Below are positions 26,580-36,245 of a stretch of DNA of 64,000 nt, one piece after another; positions within the stretch are counted from its first letter, which is position 1, and each line of letters opens with the position of its first letter. This stretch comes from Acidianus ambivalens (GTDB lineage: Archaea; Thermoproteota; Thermoprotei_A; Sulfolobales; Sulfolobaceae). The notes beneath the pieces are model-generated. The model searched no databases. It saw only the letters and a program-made list of their open reading frames with translations, and was not told the DNA's origin. The translations under genes and the position numbers were made by a program. The DNA lies in contig NZ_CP045482.1 in NCBI RefSeq assembly GCF_009729015.1, positions 248,001 to 312,000 of the forward strand, given 5' to 3'.

Positions 26580-27194
26580 TCATTTTACTAACTTATTAGT
26601 CACCTTATACCATATAAACAGGTCAAGTAAACCAACTGGTAAATTTAAAGAAATGGAAATGCTTTTCAAAACTGACTCTATATAAATGTAATCCTTTTTT
26701 GGCAAAGACTTCTTGTTGTAAGAAAAATAATAAGAAGATAAAAATTTTAATATATGTCTATCTAGTATTGCTAAATCAAAGTAACCTACATTTCTTAGGA
26801 AATGACTGGCTTCTTTCATCCCTATTCCTTCAATTTGAAGAAGTTCTTCTCTAGCTTCATATTCATCCTTGTTTGCTATAGGATAAATCCAAGCTTTTAG
26901 CTTACCGTAATATTTTCTTATATTAAATAAATATTTAGCTTTTAAATTATAAAATCTGTATCCTGAATTTTTAAGAACTTTCGAAATTCCGTCTTCATCT
27001 AAAGAAAATAATTTATCGTACAAATTATTTAACGCTGTATATGCACTAATGAATGAGGAATTAGAAGTTAATATGCACAATACTAATTCTCTAAACCATA
27101 CGTCTTCTCCTGCTTTATTATTAAGTTTAAATTCTTCAGCTCTTTCTAGCACTTTTGCTCTTAACTTTACGTTTTTTACTAGATTTCTTAGCAT
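26580..27194 (-). CDS. ogg: 8-oxoguanine DNA glycosylase / AP lyase (Ogg2 type)
   Basis: 204 residues. Helix-hairpin-helix-GPD fold: LLQIEGIGMKEASHFLRNVG, with the catalytic lysine at 127, and the aspartate in LAILDRHILK (Asp145). Short archaeal Ogg2 enzymes have this length and lack the eukaryotic N-terminal domain. It removes 8-oxoguanine and cuts the abasic site. The start overlaps the upstream gene by 59 bp; MLRNLVKNVKLRAKVLERAE fits the usual family start, so the overlap seems real. Confidence 0.88.
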   Translation of the reverse strand: MLRNLVKNVKLRAKVLERAEEFKLNNKAGEDVWFRELVLCILTSNSSFISAYTALNNLYDKLFSLDEDGISKVLKNSGYRFYNLKAKYLFNIRKYYGKLKAWIYPIANKDEYEAREELLQIEGIGMKEASHFLRNVGYFDLAILDRHILKFLSSYYFSYNKKSLPKKDYIYIESVLKSISISLNLPVGLLDLFIWYKVTNKLVK

Positions 27195-27651
27195 TCTTTT
27201 TCTTCTTTGCTTTCTTACCTTTCTTTTTCTTCTTATTCTTAACTATTGTAGGTTTAACTTCATTTATATCAGAAGAAGAAATAATCTTAGTTCCATCACT
27301 AGTATCTAAGATTATAAACGGATAATCCTTGAGATCAAAATTTAAGCCTATGATCAAAGAGTCGACAGCAACATTAATGTAATCTATCTTTACATTTTCG
27401 TTATTAAATTCCTTTGGCACGCCTATTCTAAATATTTTTACAGGAAATGGAAATTTATACTTACAATCTACACTAGCATTAATGATCTCTCCTTCTTTAT
27501 ATTTTACTATTATAACTTCGCCATTAATAGTTTTAGATTCTAGATCTTCTGAATAATCTACCTCTTCTTCCTTATATTTCTTAATACTTACTAGGGAAAA
27601 ATTGTTAGCATTAATAATCTCTGGCCTATAATACTCCACTGTAGCTTTCAT
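27136..27651 (-). CDS. Unknown protein with lysine-rich C-terminus
   Basis: 171 residues. The first 130 are mixed beta-rich sequence without a known motif. The last 40 are nearly all Lys, Arg, Ser and Ala (KKKKKGKKAKKKKNAKK and similar), suggesting nucleic-acid binding. Its last 59 bases lie inside the glycosylase gene in another frame, so the basic tail is partly coded by sequence that also codes the Ogg N-terminus. Probably one operon with ogg. Confidence 0.65.
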   Translation of the reverse strand: MKATVEYYRPEIINANNFSLVSIKKYKEEEVDYSEDLESKTINGEVIIVKYKEGEIINASVDCKYKFPFPVKIFRIGVPKEFNNENVKIDYINVAVDSLIIGLNFDLKDYPFIILDTSDGTKIISSSDINEVKPTIVKNKKKKKGKKAKKKKNAKKSSKKRKVKSKSARKS

Positions 27652-27760
27652 AGTCGACTATATTTTATCACTCAAAATATTAAATCCTAGTTTGAAGTTG
27701 ATGGTAAAACCTTTGCAGAAAATTATATATACAATACTGGGTAGAACTTAAGGAGAGATC

Positions 27761-27979
27761 ATGAGTGTCAGAATAAGAGGGACTAACGCTTATGGACATT
27801 TAGGATGGTTTCAAGTATACTGCAGAATATGCAACAGAAAACTTACTATAGGCGTAGACGTAGTATACAAGTGCCCAAAGTGTGAAAAGAAGTATAAAGC
27901 GTACTTCTGTGAGGCAGATAAGAGAGGATTAAAGGGCAAATGCCCATATTGCGGTAGCGAACTGGTTCCAGTAATATGA
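27761..27979 (+). CDS. Small zinc-ribbon protein
   Basis: 72 residues with cysteine pairs CRIC, CPKC and CPYC, plus a lone Cys in YFCEAD. It could bind one or two zinc ions. A GGAGAG sequence precedes the ATG. Its last four bases overlap the next start (ATGA). Family not named. Confidence 0.65.
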   Translation: MSVRIRGTNAYGHLGWFQVYCRICNRKLTIGVDVVYKCPKCEKKYKAYFCEADKRGLKGKCPYCGSELVPVI

Positions 27980-28290
27980 TAAAGTATTTTTTTAACGGAA
28001 ATCAAGTAACTCTTCTTGAAGATAATTCTTCCCTATTTATAATTATGGACGTACAGATAAAGTTAGACAAGAGCAATGTCACGTTAACTGAGAGTAAAAT
28101 GCTGTTCATAGATGTAAATATTCCGTTTAAGTACGGTAATATACTTAAAAAGGGAATATGTAAAATTAATGATAAGTTATTTATTTGTTATGCAATTGCT
28201 GAACTTAAAGGCAGTATTAGCGAATATGATGAAAATAAGGTAAAAGAGATCTACAAGGAAGTTGTAGAAGTATTAAATAATGTAATATGA
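27976..28290 (+). CDS. Unknown small protein
   Basis: 104 residues, mostly beta strands, with a C-terminal helix (ENKVKEIYKEVVEVLNNVI). Translationally coupled to the zinc-ribbon gene by ATGA. Its 3' end runs 40 bp into the convergent gene on the other strand. No motif recognised. Confidence 0.6.
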   Translation: MIKYFFNGNQVTLLEDNSSLFIIMDVQIKLDKSNVTLTESKMLFIDVNIPFKYGNILKKGICKINDKLFICYAIAELKGSISEYDENKVKEIYKEVVEVLNNVI

Positions 28291-28568
28291 ATTCCTTTAC
28301 TTTTTAATTCGTTAATAATTCTATCTAAAGTAGATGTAAGTTCTTCTGCATCTTCACTTTCTATTTCTATTAGAAGCTGAAAATTTTTTAAATTGCCGCT
28401 AAGATATACACTAATTAGCGTATTTTTTGAGACAGAGCAAATATATGAAGCACCAAGGCGTATTGGCTTGCAAATATTAGTTAAAATTCCTTCCATACTA
28501 TAGAAGACTTCTCTTAACCTACCCGGTTCTTCTAGAACTAAAAGTTTTATGTTGAACAATTTTATCAC
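28251..28568 (-). CDS. Unknown small protein (ACT-like layout)
   Basis: 105 residues with alternating strands and helices in a beta-alpha-beta-beta-alpha-beta order (IKLLVLEEPGRLREVFYSME, LISVYLSG, LLIEIESEDAEELTSTLDRI), which recalls a small ACT-type or ferredoxin-like fold. The start overlaps the upstream gene by 4 bp. The end overlaps the convergent gene by 40 bp. Confidence 0.55.
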   Translation of the reverse strand: MIKLFNIKLLVLEEPGRLREVFYSMEGILTNICKPIRLGASYICSVSKNTLISVYLSGNLKNFQLLIEIESEDAEELTSTLDRIINELKSKGIHITLFNTSTTSL

Positions 28569-28945
28569 TTTAAGTTAGCTCTTTTTATAGGAATCTTTAG
28601 CTTTTCAAATAATTCCTTTACTTTATCAAAGTATTTTTCGTCTCCTTCTATTTTCTTTATTTTTAACTTCCTATATTTGAGCTTTAATACAATCGAATTA
28701 TTGTCTATAACTAATATTTCTCCAATAATTCTATTATAGATATTTTTAACCAACTTTACATAAATATAAATTCCGTTATCGCTAATATTAATAACCTTTG
28801 CCTCGCCTACCTTATAAGTCGGAGAAACTTTGTTTCCTTCATCCTTTACTTCAATAAGTTTACCATCTACTACTTTATATAATAAAGTTCTTATAGCGTG
28901 TTTTCCAGACTTACTTTTTGAGTTTTCAACGTACAATTGAACCAT
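28565..28945 (-). CDS. Unknown basic protein
   Basis: 126 residues, Lys-rich, beta strands with a helical C-terminus (KYFDKVKELFEKLKIPI). The start overlaps the flavoprotein gene by 20 bp and the end overlaps the next gene by 4, so it belongs to an operon led by the geranylgeranyl-reductase-like gene. No motif recognised. Confidence 0.6.
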   Translation of the reverse strand: MVQLYVENSKSKSGKHAIRTLLYKVVDGKLIEVKDEGNKVSPTYKVGEAKVINISDNGIYIYVKLVKNIYNRIIGEILVIDNNSIVLKLKYRKLKIKKIEGDEKYFDKVKELFEKLKIPIKRANLK

Positions 28946-29900
28946 ATTTTATACCCCTGACGGATTCTAAAATTCCTTCAAAATCTAATTTATCCTCAAG
29001 GAACGCATCTATTAATACGTCATTTCTTAAGAAAGTTTTTAACAAAAACTTTCTGGCATTAATGCTAGACTTCATATACACGTCTAATAATCTTCTCTGT
29101 ATTTCAATCCTTCTCTCAATTTTAGTCAAGTTATAAGATAAATATTCATCAAAATTCTTTCCTCTTGTTATGGCTTCGTATGCTATTTCTGCAGAAATTG
29201 CAGAGGGTCTTATTCCTTCTCCGCTCATAGGAAAAACTAAGCCTCTAGCTTCTCCAATTTTTAATGACTTAGATTTAACACTGCCTATTGATATTGGTGC
29301 TCCTCTTAAATCCAGAATTTTGTAATCCTTAAATTTATTCTTAATATAATTTAGGAGAAGATCTTTAGAATTTTTGTTTTCTATAAAGCCTGCCCCTACG
29401 TTTAAAACTCCTTCCTCATCAGGAAATATCCAGAAAAATCCAGTAAATTTTGTATTAAACTCTAATATTGCTTCATCATTGAATTCATTAGTCTCAATTA
29501 ATGCTCTAGTAGTATAAACTACTTGCCTGTCCATGTCATATGGGCCCTTAGCGTCTATTACTAGGTCGAATTTTGACTTATCTGCCTTTGTAGAAATGAC
29601 CTGGTTAACCTTCTCTCTCATAGAATTTATCCATCCTGGCTTGTCTATTACAATCCACTTTGGATTCCTATAACTAACATCATATATTCTTTCTCCATCT
29701 AAATAAAATGCAAAATTTTTTATGTAATATTTTATTTTCCATTCAAATTTGGGTTTATAAATATTAGGAACTACGTCTCCACACGGTTTAAAGTATTTTT
29801 CTTTAATGTCAAATAATGTAACATCGTACCCCGAATTAGAAAGTAAATAAGCTAAATAAGAACCGCTAACTCCACCACCTATTATGGCAATCTTTTCCAT
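28926..29900 (-). CDS. Geranylgeranyl reductase family flavoprotein
   Basis: 324 residues. FAD-binding motif IAIIGGGVSGSYLAYLL (GxGxxG) at the N-terminus, KPCGDVVP near residue 43, VIDAKGPYD, FPDEEGVLNVGAG, and the second FAD motif VFPMSGEGIRPSAISAEIA. This is the GGR family, which reduces isoprenoid double bonds in archaeal lipids or quinone side chains. It is shorter than the classic digeranylgeranylglycerophospholipid reductase (about 450), so the substrate may differ. First gene of a three-gene operon. Confidence 0.85.
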   Translation of the reverse strand: MEKIAIIGGGVSGSYLAYLLSNSGYDVTLFDIKEKYFKPCGDVVPNIYKPKFEWKIKYYIKNFAFYLDGERIYDVSYRNPKWIVIDKPGWINSMREKVNQVISTKADKSKFDLVIDAKGPYDMDRQVVYTTRALIETNEFNDEAILEFNTKFTGFFWIFPDEEGVLNVGAGFIENKNSKDLLLNYIKNKFKDYKILDLRGAPISIGSVKSKSLKIGEARGLVFPMSGEGIRPSAISAEIAYEAITRGKNFDEYLSYNLTKIERRIEIQRRLLDVYMKSSINARKFLLKTFLRNDVLIDAFLEDKLDFEGILESVRGIKYGSIVR

Positions 29901-29982
29901 AAAATTAGAATGTAAGAAAAGTATAAAATATGCTTTGTAAGTATCTCATTTGTAAGTTTTATAAACGGATGGTGGTCAGCTA

Positions 29983-32433
29983 TTGTTAAGTCAGGAATAT
30001 GTAACAAAGAAAATGGAAGAATGGCCAAAGCATTATAACCCTGCAGAAATTGAGCCTAAGTGGGAAAATCTTTGGTTAAGTAAGGAATACTGGGAAAAGG
30101 TATTTCGTTTTGATGAGAAAAGTAACAAACCAGTTTTCTACATAGATACTCCCCCACCATTTACTAGTGGAGAACTCCACATGGGACATGCATACTGGGT
30201 GACAATTGCCGACGCAATTGCAAGGTTTAAGAAGCTTCAAGGATACAATGTTCTAATTCCGCAAGGGTGGGATACTCAAGGTTTACCTACTGAATTAAAA
30301 GTTCAATATAAGCTAGGTATACCTAAGGAAAATAGAGAATTATTCTTACAAAAATGTATAGAATGGACCAACGAAATGATAAATAGAATGAAAACAGCAA
30401 TGATAAGACTAGGCTATAGGCCAGACTGGGAAGACTTTGAATACAAAACGTATTCACCAGAATATAGAAAAGTTATACAGAAAAGTTTACTAGATATGTA
30501 TAAAATGGGAATAGTAAAAATTAAAGAAGGACCAGTATATTGGTGTCCAAAATGTGAAACTGCAGTAGCACAAAGCGAAGTAGGATATCTAGAGAAAGAA
30601 GGAGTTCTCGTATACATAGGTTTTCCGTTAAAAGATGGAGGAGAAATAGTAATAGCAACTACCAGGCCAGAACTACTTGCAGCTACTCAAGCAATTGTAG
30701 TAAATCCAACAGATGAAAGATATAAGGATCTTATAGGAAAGACTGCAATAGTTCCAATATTTAATAAAGAAGTTAAAATAATGGCAGACGAAGCAGTAGA
30801 GAAGGACTTTGGTACTGGAGCCGTAATGGTAAGTACTTATGGTGATCCACAAGATATAAAATGGAAACTCAAGTACAATTTACCATCAACTGAAATTATT
30901 GATAATAAAGGTAGAATAAAAGGAACTGGAATACTTGATGGGCTAACAGTTGCACAGGCCAGGCAAAAAATGATTGAAATACTAAAGGAGAAAGGATATG
31001 TGAGAAGAATAGAAAAGATTAAGCATAACGTGCTCTCTCACACTGAAAGAAGCGATTGCTTATCTCCTATAGAATTTTTAACTAAGAAGCAAATTTATAT
31101 AGATGTGTTAAAATTCAAGGATAAGCTTCTTGAAGAGTACAAAAAGATGCAATTTAAGCCCTCAAGAATGTCCTACTATTTAGAAGAATGGATAAAGAGT
31201 TTAGAATGGGATTGGAACATAAGTAGGCAAAGAGTTTACGGTACTCCACTACCCTTCTGGTATTGCGATAATAACCACTTAATTCCGGCTAAAGAAGAAG
31301 ATTTACCAGTAGATCCAACAAAAACTAAACCACCGTATGAAAAATGTCCTTACTGTGGATTGCCATTAAAACCAGTAACCGACGTTGCAGATGTTTGGAT
31401 AGATTCTAGCGTTACCGTGATATACTTATCAGGATTTTATACTAATAAGGAAAGATTCGCTAAAGCTTTCCCAGCATCACTAAGACTTCAAGGTACAGAT
31501 ATAATTAGAACATGGTTATTCTATACGTTCTTTAGGACACTAATGCTCACCGGGAATGTACCATTCAAGCAAGTTCTTATAAACGGTCAAGTATTGGGAC
31601 CCGACGGAAGCAGGATGAGTAAAAGCAAAGGTAATGTAGTTTCACCTTTAGAAAGGGTAAATGAGTTTGGAGCGGACGCAATAAGAATGACCTTACTAGA
31701 TGCATCAATAGGGGAGGACTTCCCATTCAAATGGGATAATGTAAGAGGCAAAAAGTTATTATTACAAAAATTATGGAACGCAAGTAGGCTTTCTTATCCA
31801 TTTATTCACGGAAAGAATATAAGTAAACCTAACTATCTTCATGTTTTAGATAAATGGATATTAATAAAGCATAAGAAGTTTGTCAAGAAAGCAATTGAGG
31901 CATATAACTCTTATGACTTTTACATCATAATAGACGAGCTTTATAACTATTTCTGGGAAACCGTAGCAGATGAGTACTTGGAACTTATAAAATATAGACT
32001 CTTTAACGAGGATCAATCAGCTCTATACACGCTAAGGAGATTATTAAAGGATATAATAATACTTCTGCACCCAATAGTTCCGCATATAACAGAAGAAATT
32101 TATTCAAGACTATTTGGAGATAAAATAAGCGTATTATTGGAAGAATTACCTAATGTTGACGATATAGAGGAAGATAACGAAGCTGAAAAAATAGGTGATT
32201 ACGTAAAGAAATTCAACTCTATGGTGAGAACTTCAAAGATTAAAAATAAAATGTCAATAGTAACTCCAGTAAACGTAAAGCTTTACGCTAGTAATGAAAT
32301 GATAGAGAGCATTAAGAAAGTGGAAAATGATGTAAAAATTACGCTTAAAATAAACTCGCTAGAATATATACCATCACAGGATAGAGAAGAAGTCGTAATT
32401 GAAAAAGCTGAAAATCAGCCCATGGGAGTTTAG
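29983..32433 (+). CDS. valS: Valine--tRNA ligase
   Basis: 816 residues; class I synthetase. HIGH-type motif SGELHMGHAY, KMSKS-type motif SRMSKSKGNVVSP, and a connective editing domain with TTRPELLAATQA. The stretch HYNPAEIEPKWENLW at the start and DIIRTWLFYTFFR support valine rather than leucine or isoleucine specificity. WCPKC and CPYCG are zinc knuckles. Divergent from the flavoprotein gene across an 82-bp gap. Ends 13 bp from the convergent aspC stop. Confidence 0.93.
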   Translation: MLSQEYVTKKMEEWPKHYNPAEIEPKWENLWLSKEYWEKVFRFDEKSNKPVFYIDTPPPFTSGELHMGHAYWVTIADAIARFKKLQGYNVLIPQGWDTQGLPTELKVQYKLGIPKENRELFLQKCIEWTNEMINRMKTAMIRLGYRPDWEDFEYKTYSPEYRKVIQKSLLDMYKMGIVKIKEGPVYWCPKCETAVAQSEVGYLEKEGVLVYIGFPLKDGGEIVIATTRPELLAATQAIVVNPTDERYKDLIGKTAIVPIFNKEVKIMADEAVEKDFGTGAVMVSTYGDPQDIKWKLKYNLPSTEIIDNKGRIKGTGILDGLTVAQARQKMIEILKEKGYVRRIEKIKHNVLSHTERSDCLSPIEFLTKKQIYIDVLKFKDKLLEEYKKMQFKPSRMSYYLEEWIKSLEWDWNISRQRVYGTPLPFWYCDNNHLIPAKEEDLPVDPTKTKPPYEKCPYCGLPLKPVTDVADVWIDSSVTVIYLSGFYTNKERFAKAFPASLRLQGTDIIRTWLFYTFFRTLMLTGNVPFKQVLINGQVLGPDGSRMSKSKGNVVSPLERVNEFGADAIRMTLLDASIGEDFPFKWDNVRGKKLLLQKLWNASRLSYPFIHGKNISKPNYLHVLDKWILIKHKKFVKKAIEAYNSYDFYIIIDELYNYFWETVADEYLELIKYRLFNEDQSALYTLRRLLKDIIILLHPIVPHITEEIYSRLFGDKISVLLEELPNVDDIEEDNEAEKIGDYVKKFNSMVRTSKIKNKMSIVTPVNVKLYASNEMIESIKKVENDVKITLKINSLEYIPSQDREEVVIEKAENQPMGV

Positions 32434-32446
32434 CTCACTGATCGCT

Positions 32447-33643
32447 CTAGCTCTTCTCATCAACAATTTTTTCTATCACATCTTTAATTCTCTTAACGCC
32501 TTCTTTAATTTTATCTTCATCTATTGCAAAGCTGAACCTTAAGAAATTTTTACCAACATTTAATGGAAAGACTTCTCCAGGTATCGTTATTACGCCAGCT
32601 TCTTCTATTAATTTTATAGCTAATTCCTTAGAACTGCCTACTTTCTTTATTACTTCTTTCATATTAGGAAACATATAAAACGCTCCTGGGGACTTATATA
32701 CTTCTATACCCCTTATCTTAGAAAGTTCAGAGAACATTACGTCTCTTCTCTTTTTAAATAATTTTATCATTTCCCTTACTTCATCAAAAGAATCAAAAGC
32801 TGCCAAGGCTCCTTTTTGAGCAAAACTAGTAGGGCATGTATAAATATTTGCAGCTAATATACCCATTTTATCAATAACCTCTTTCTTAGCTACAACATAA
32901 CCTAAACGCCATCCTGTCATTGAAAACGTTTTACTAAAACCGTTAATATAAACGACATAATCTCTCCAACCAGAGTCTTGTAAAACACTCCTCATTTCAC
33001 CTTCATAGATAAAATAATCATAAATTTCGTCTGACAATAGTATAATCTTTCTCTCTTTAGCAATTTCTTGGATTTCAATAATTTGTTTAGGTTCAAAAAC
33101 CATTCCAGTAGGATTATGAGGATTATTTAGCACTATCATTTTTGTCTTTGCATTAATTTTTGAATTTAAATCACCAATATCTATATAAAATCCTTTTTCC
33201 TTATCAAAATTAATGTTAACATAAACTGGTTTACCGCCGAGTAACTTTACTACTTCTGCATAAGAATAAAATGCTGGATCAAAGAGTATAACCTCGTCTC
33301 CAGGATTGATATAAAGTAAAAATGCTAGAAAAAGTGCAGTTTTAGCTCCAGGCGTTATGATTACTTCATCTTTTTTAATCTTATCCCCATATTTTTGTGA
33401 TAAAAAGTCTGCAATTTTTTGTCTTAATTCGTCAATCCCTTTTGCTGGCGTATAAGCAGTATATCCTTCATCCAATGCTTTCTTAGCTTCTTCTCTTATT
33501 CTTTTAAACGTCACCACATCTGGTTGCCCTATTCCAAAATTAATCGTTTTTATTCCTTTTTCCTTCTCAACTCGTCTGGCTATTTCTTGGTAAAGTAAAG
33601 TAGATTCTCCTGTCAAATTACCTATAGCTTGTGAAAAACTCAT
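32447..33643 (-). CDS. aspC: Aspartate aminotransferase (class I)
   Basis: 398 residues. FGIGQPD at the start, YTPAKGIDELR, NNPHNPTG, the PLP lysine in YINGFSKTFSMTGWRLGY, and a C-terminal RFSFA with the substrate arginine. It interconverts aspartate and 2-oxoglutarate with oxaloacetate and glutamate; related enzymes also take aromatic keto acids. It lies 13 bp downstream of trpC on the same strand and may share the trp transcript, which would fit a role in aromatic amino-acid metabolism. Confidence 0.9.
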   Translation of the reverse strand: MSFSQAIGNLTGESTLLYQEIARRVEKEKGIKTINFGIGQPDVVTFKRIREEAKKALDEGYTAYTPAKGIDELRQKIADFLSQKYGDKIKKDEVIITPGAKTALFLAFLLYINPGDEVILFDPAFYSYAEVVKLLGGKPVYVNINFDKEKGFYIDIGDLNSKINAKTKMIVLNNPHNPTGMVFEPKQIIEIQEIAKERKIILLSDEIYDYFIYEGEMRSVLQDSGWRDYVVYINGFSKTFSMTGWRLGYVVAKKEVIDKMGILAANIYTCPTSFAQKGALAAFDSFDEVREMIKLFKKRRDVMFSELSKIRGIEVYKSPGAFYMFPNMKEVIKKVGSSKELAIKLIEEAGVITIPGEVFPLNVGKNFLRFSFAIDEDKIKEGVKRIKDVIEKIVDEKS

Positions 33644-33656
33644 TGTGAATAATAGT

Positions 33657-34409
33657 CTAAATTAATTCTTTAATTTTACTTGGTTCTTTCATTAGGGAAC
33701 TTCCTATTAGAAAAGCATCTGCACCGTATTTTTTTAGTTCTTCTATTTGTTCCTTAGAAGTTATACCGCTTTCGGCTACTCTTATAACGTTTGATGGAAT
33801 TTTTCTCAAGACTCTTTTCACCCTTTCTTGATCAATGGTAAATGTAAGCAAATCTCTAGAATTAACGCCAATAATTTTTGCACCTGCGTTTAATGCTATT
33901 TCTAGTTCATTTTCATCAAAAATTTCTACTAAAGGCTCTAATCTATACGACCTTGCATAAAGTATCAAGCTTTCGAGTTCTCTCTCAGTTAAAATTCTAA
34001 CTATAAGCAAAATACTATCAGCACCTAAGTTGTATGCGTTATCTATTTGCCTTTCAGTGACCACAAAATCTTTCATTAAAACTGGAATTTTAACAGTATG
34101 AGATATTATAAATAAATAATCGTATGAACCAGAAAAAAATTTATCTTCAGTTAACACGCTAATTCCTACAGCACCTGATCTTTCCATTTCTTTTGCGTAT
34201 TCTATAGGATCTCTATCTGCAGAAAATCCAGAAGGAGAAGCTCTTTTATATTCTGCTATGATAGGGTTCTTATTTTCTTCTTTTACTTTTCTTATCGCAT
34301 CAATTAATGAGAAGACTGGCTTATCTCTAATTTTATGAACATAAGGTCTGCTATATGCATTATTAACTACATCTTTTAACCAGCCAGTTAGGAATCTAAC
34401 CATTATCAT
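33657..34409 (-). CDS. trpC: Indole-3-glycerol phosphate synthase
   Basis: 250 residues; TIM barrel. Typical IIAEYKRASPSG, SVLTEDKFF, VLMKDFVV, GADSILLIVR, IGVNSRDL, AESGI and FLIGSSLM. It closes the indole ring. The start overlaps trpG by 4 bp. Last trp gene of the operon. Confidence 0.95.
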   Translation of the reverse strand: MIMVRFLTGWLKDVVNNAYSRPYVHKIRDKPVFSLIDAIRKVKEENKNPIIAEYKRASPSGFSADRDPIEYAKEMERSGAVGISVLTEDKFFSGSYDYLFIISHTVKIPVLMKDFVVTERQIDNAYNLGADSILLIVRILTERELESLILYARSYRLEPLVEIFDENELEIALNAGAKIIGVNSRDLLTFTIDQERVKRVLRKIPSNVIRVAESGITSKEQIEELKKYGADAFLIGSSLMKEPSKIKELI

Positions 34410-34996
34410 ACCCTATTTAGGAAATTATAAAATATCTTTTGTCCTACTTGCGTGCCTATGCTTTCAGGATGAAATTGGACTCCGAAGATCTTGTACTCTT
34501 CATGGTGAACTCCCATTATTTCATTATCTTCCTTAGAATATGCATCAATAACTAAAGGAGGTTTTACGTCATCTATTACAAGACTATGATACCTAGTAGC
34601 CTTAAATTCCTTCGGCAATCCTTCATAGATTACCGCAGAAGAATTTTGAATTATTGTACTTAATTTACCGTGAAAAACTACTTTAGCTTTTCTTATCTTA
34701 GCGTTAAATGCATAACCAATTGCTTGATGACCTAAACATATACCTAGAATTGGAATTCTTTTACCTAACTGCTTTATAACATCTATTACGATTCCAATAT
34801 CCTCCTTCTTATCTGGTGAACCTGGACCAGGAGATATTATTATCCTATCTGGATTTATCCTCTCTATTCCTTTAACAGTTATTTCATCATTTCTTATAAC
34901 TATAGGATAGCTTCCTAGTTCGCCTACAGCTTGTGCAATATTATAAACAAAACTGTCGTAGTTATCAATTATCAAAGTCAAGTCCATTTTTAACAC
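34406..34996 (-). CDS. trpG: Anthranilate synthase component II (glutamine amidotransferase)
   Basis: 196 residues from GTG 34996 (ATG 34988 gives MDLTLIIDNYDSF, the usual start). Class I amidotransferase triad: Cys in LGICLGHQAIG, His and Glu in FGVQFHPES. It supplies ammonia to TrpE. Overlaps the trpE 3' end by 24 to 32 bp, depending on the start. Confidence 0.95.
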   Translation of the reverse strand: MLKMDLTLIIDNYDSFVYNIAQAVGELGSYPIVIRNDEITVKGIERINPDRIIISPGPGSPDKKEDIGIVIDVIKQLGKRIPILGICLGHQAIGYAFNAKIRKAKVVFHGKLSTIIQNSSAVIYEGLPKEFKATRYHSLVIDDVKPPLVIDAYSKEDNEIMGVHHEEYKIFGVQFHPESIGTQVGQKIFYNFLNRV

Positions 34997-36245
34997 CCAT
35001 AGCGACTTTTAATGCCCTCATTTTATGCTCAGTTTCAAAATACTCCATCTCAGGAATAGAATCATACACTATACCAGCGCCAGCTTGTATTCTAAATAAG
35101 TCTTTATTGACAAAGGCTGATCTAATAGAAATTGCAAACTCTGCAGAATCTTTAGATATAAAACCTACTGCGCCTGCATAAGGGCCTCTCTTAAATGGTT
35201 CTAAAGTTTCTATAATATTCATAGCCATAGGCTTTGGGGCACCGCTCACTGTGCCAGCAGGAAATGTCGACTTAAGCACATCAACTGGCGTAAATCCTTT
35301 TTTCAAAGTACCTATTACTCTGCTCACTATATGCTGAACATAACTATATTTCTCTATATACATGAAATCTGGAACCTTTACTGTACCCGGATAACAAACT
35401 TTACCTATATCGTTCCTAGCTAAATCCACTAGCATTAAATGTTCAGCTTTTTCTTTTTCCGAAGAAAGAAGTTCTTGTTCTAGTTCAAAATCCTCTTCTG
35501 GAGTGCTTCCTCTAGGTCTAGTCCCAGCTATAGGATAAGACTCTACAACGCCGTTTTGTACAGAAAAAAGCAACTCTGGGCTGGAACCTATAAGTTCTCT
35601 TTCCTTAAATTTAAGATAAAACATATAAGGAGACGGATTAATTTTCCTAAGATTATAATAGAATTTCATTAAGTCACCTTTAAATGTGAATCTATAAAAC
35701 CTAGAAAGTACTACTTGAAAAGCATAGCCGTTCCTAATATATTCTAAGATCTCATTTACAGCATCTTCAAATTCATTTTTATTCATAGATTGGTCATAGC
35801 CAGAGAATTTTATATCACCTATTTCTCCGCAGCTAGAAATTCCAGGTATATCACCATTAACATAGACTTTCGCACTATTATGATCATATATTATAACGTT
35901 CTCTGGTAAGAAAAATTCTCCGTTAGGCCACGATTCTGCTACTGGTTTAATATCTTTAACAGTTTCCCAGTTCCTAACAGCATCGTAAGACACATAACCA
36001 ATATACGCATTAAATTCTGGAATTGAAAAACCTCCATACGTTGAAATTGAATAAAGCTTATCTGCAATATCTTCTGAATACTCAGAGCTCAAATAATCTT
36101 TCTTGCCCCATGCTATTATACTGTATCTTGCTTTATTTTGAGGTCCACTAACGCTCTCTAAAAGAGCAGCAAAATCCTCATTTGCTCTTACACATTTGAA
36201 AACTTCGTATGGTTGAGCAAAGGAAGTTATAGGATACACATTCAT
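34965..36245 (-). CDS. trpE: Anthranilate synthase component I
   Basis: 426 residues. Has the feedback-site motif LLES near residue 30, GSSPELLFSV, PIAGTRPRGSTPEED, DLARNDIGKV, STFPAGTVSGAPK and AGAGIVYDS, all typical of chorismate-using TrpE. The LLES element suggests inhibition by tryptophan. Starts inside the end of trpF (4-bp overlap). Confidence 0.95.
   Translation of the reverse strand: MNVYPITSFAQPYEVFKCVRANEDFAALLESVSGPQNKARYSIIAWGKKDYLSSEYSEDIADKLYSISTYGGFSIPEFNAYIGYVSYDAVRNWETVKDIKPVAESWPNGEFFLPENVIIYDHNSAKVYVNGDIPGISSCGEIGDIKFSGYDQSMNKNEFEDAVNEILEYIRNGYAFQVVLSRFYRFTFKGDLMKFYYNLRKINPSPYMFYLKFKERELIGSSPELLFSVQNGVVESYPIAGTRPRGSTPEEDFELEQELLSSEKEKAEHLMLVDLARNDIGKVCYPGTVKVPDFMYIEKYSYVQHIVSRVIGTLKKGFTPVDVLKSTFPAGTVSGAPKPMAMNIIETLEPFKRGPYAGAVGFISKDSAEFAISIRSAFVNKDLFRIQAGAGIVYDSIPEMEYFETEHKMRALKVAMGVKNGLDFDN

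Noticed and set aside
29983..32433. Leucyl- or isoleucyl-tRNA synthetase
   Set aside because: The N-terminal pattern YNPAEIEPKWENLW, the length and the DIIRTWLFYT region fit valyl-tRNA synthetase better.
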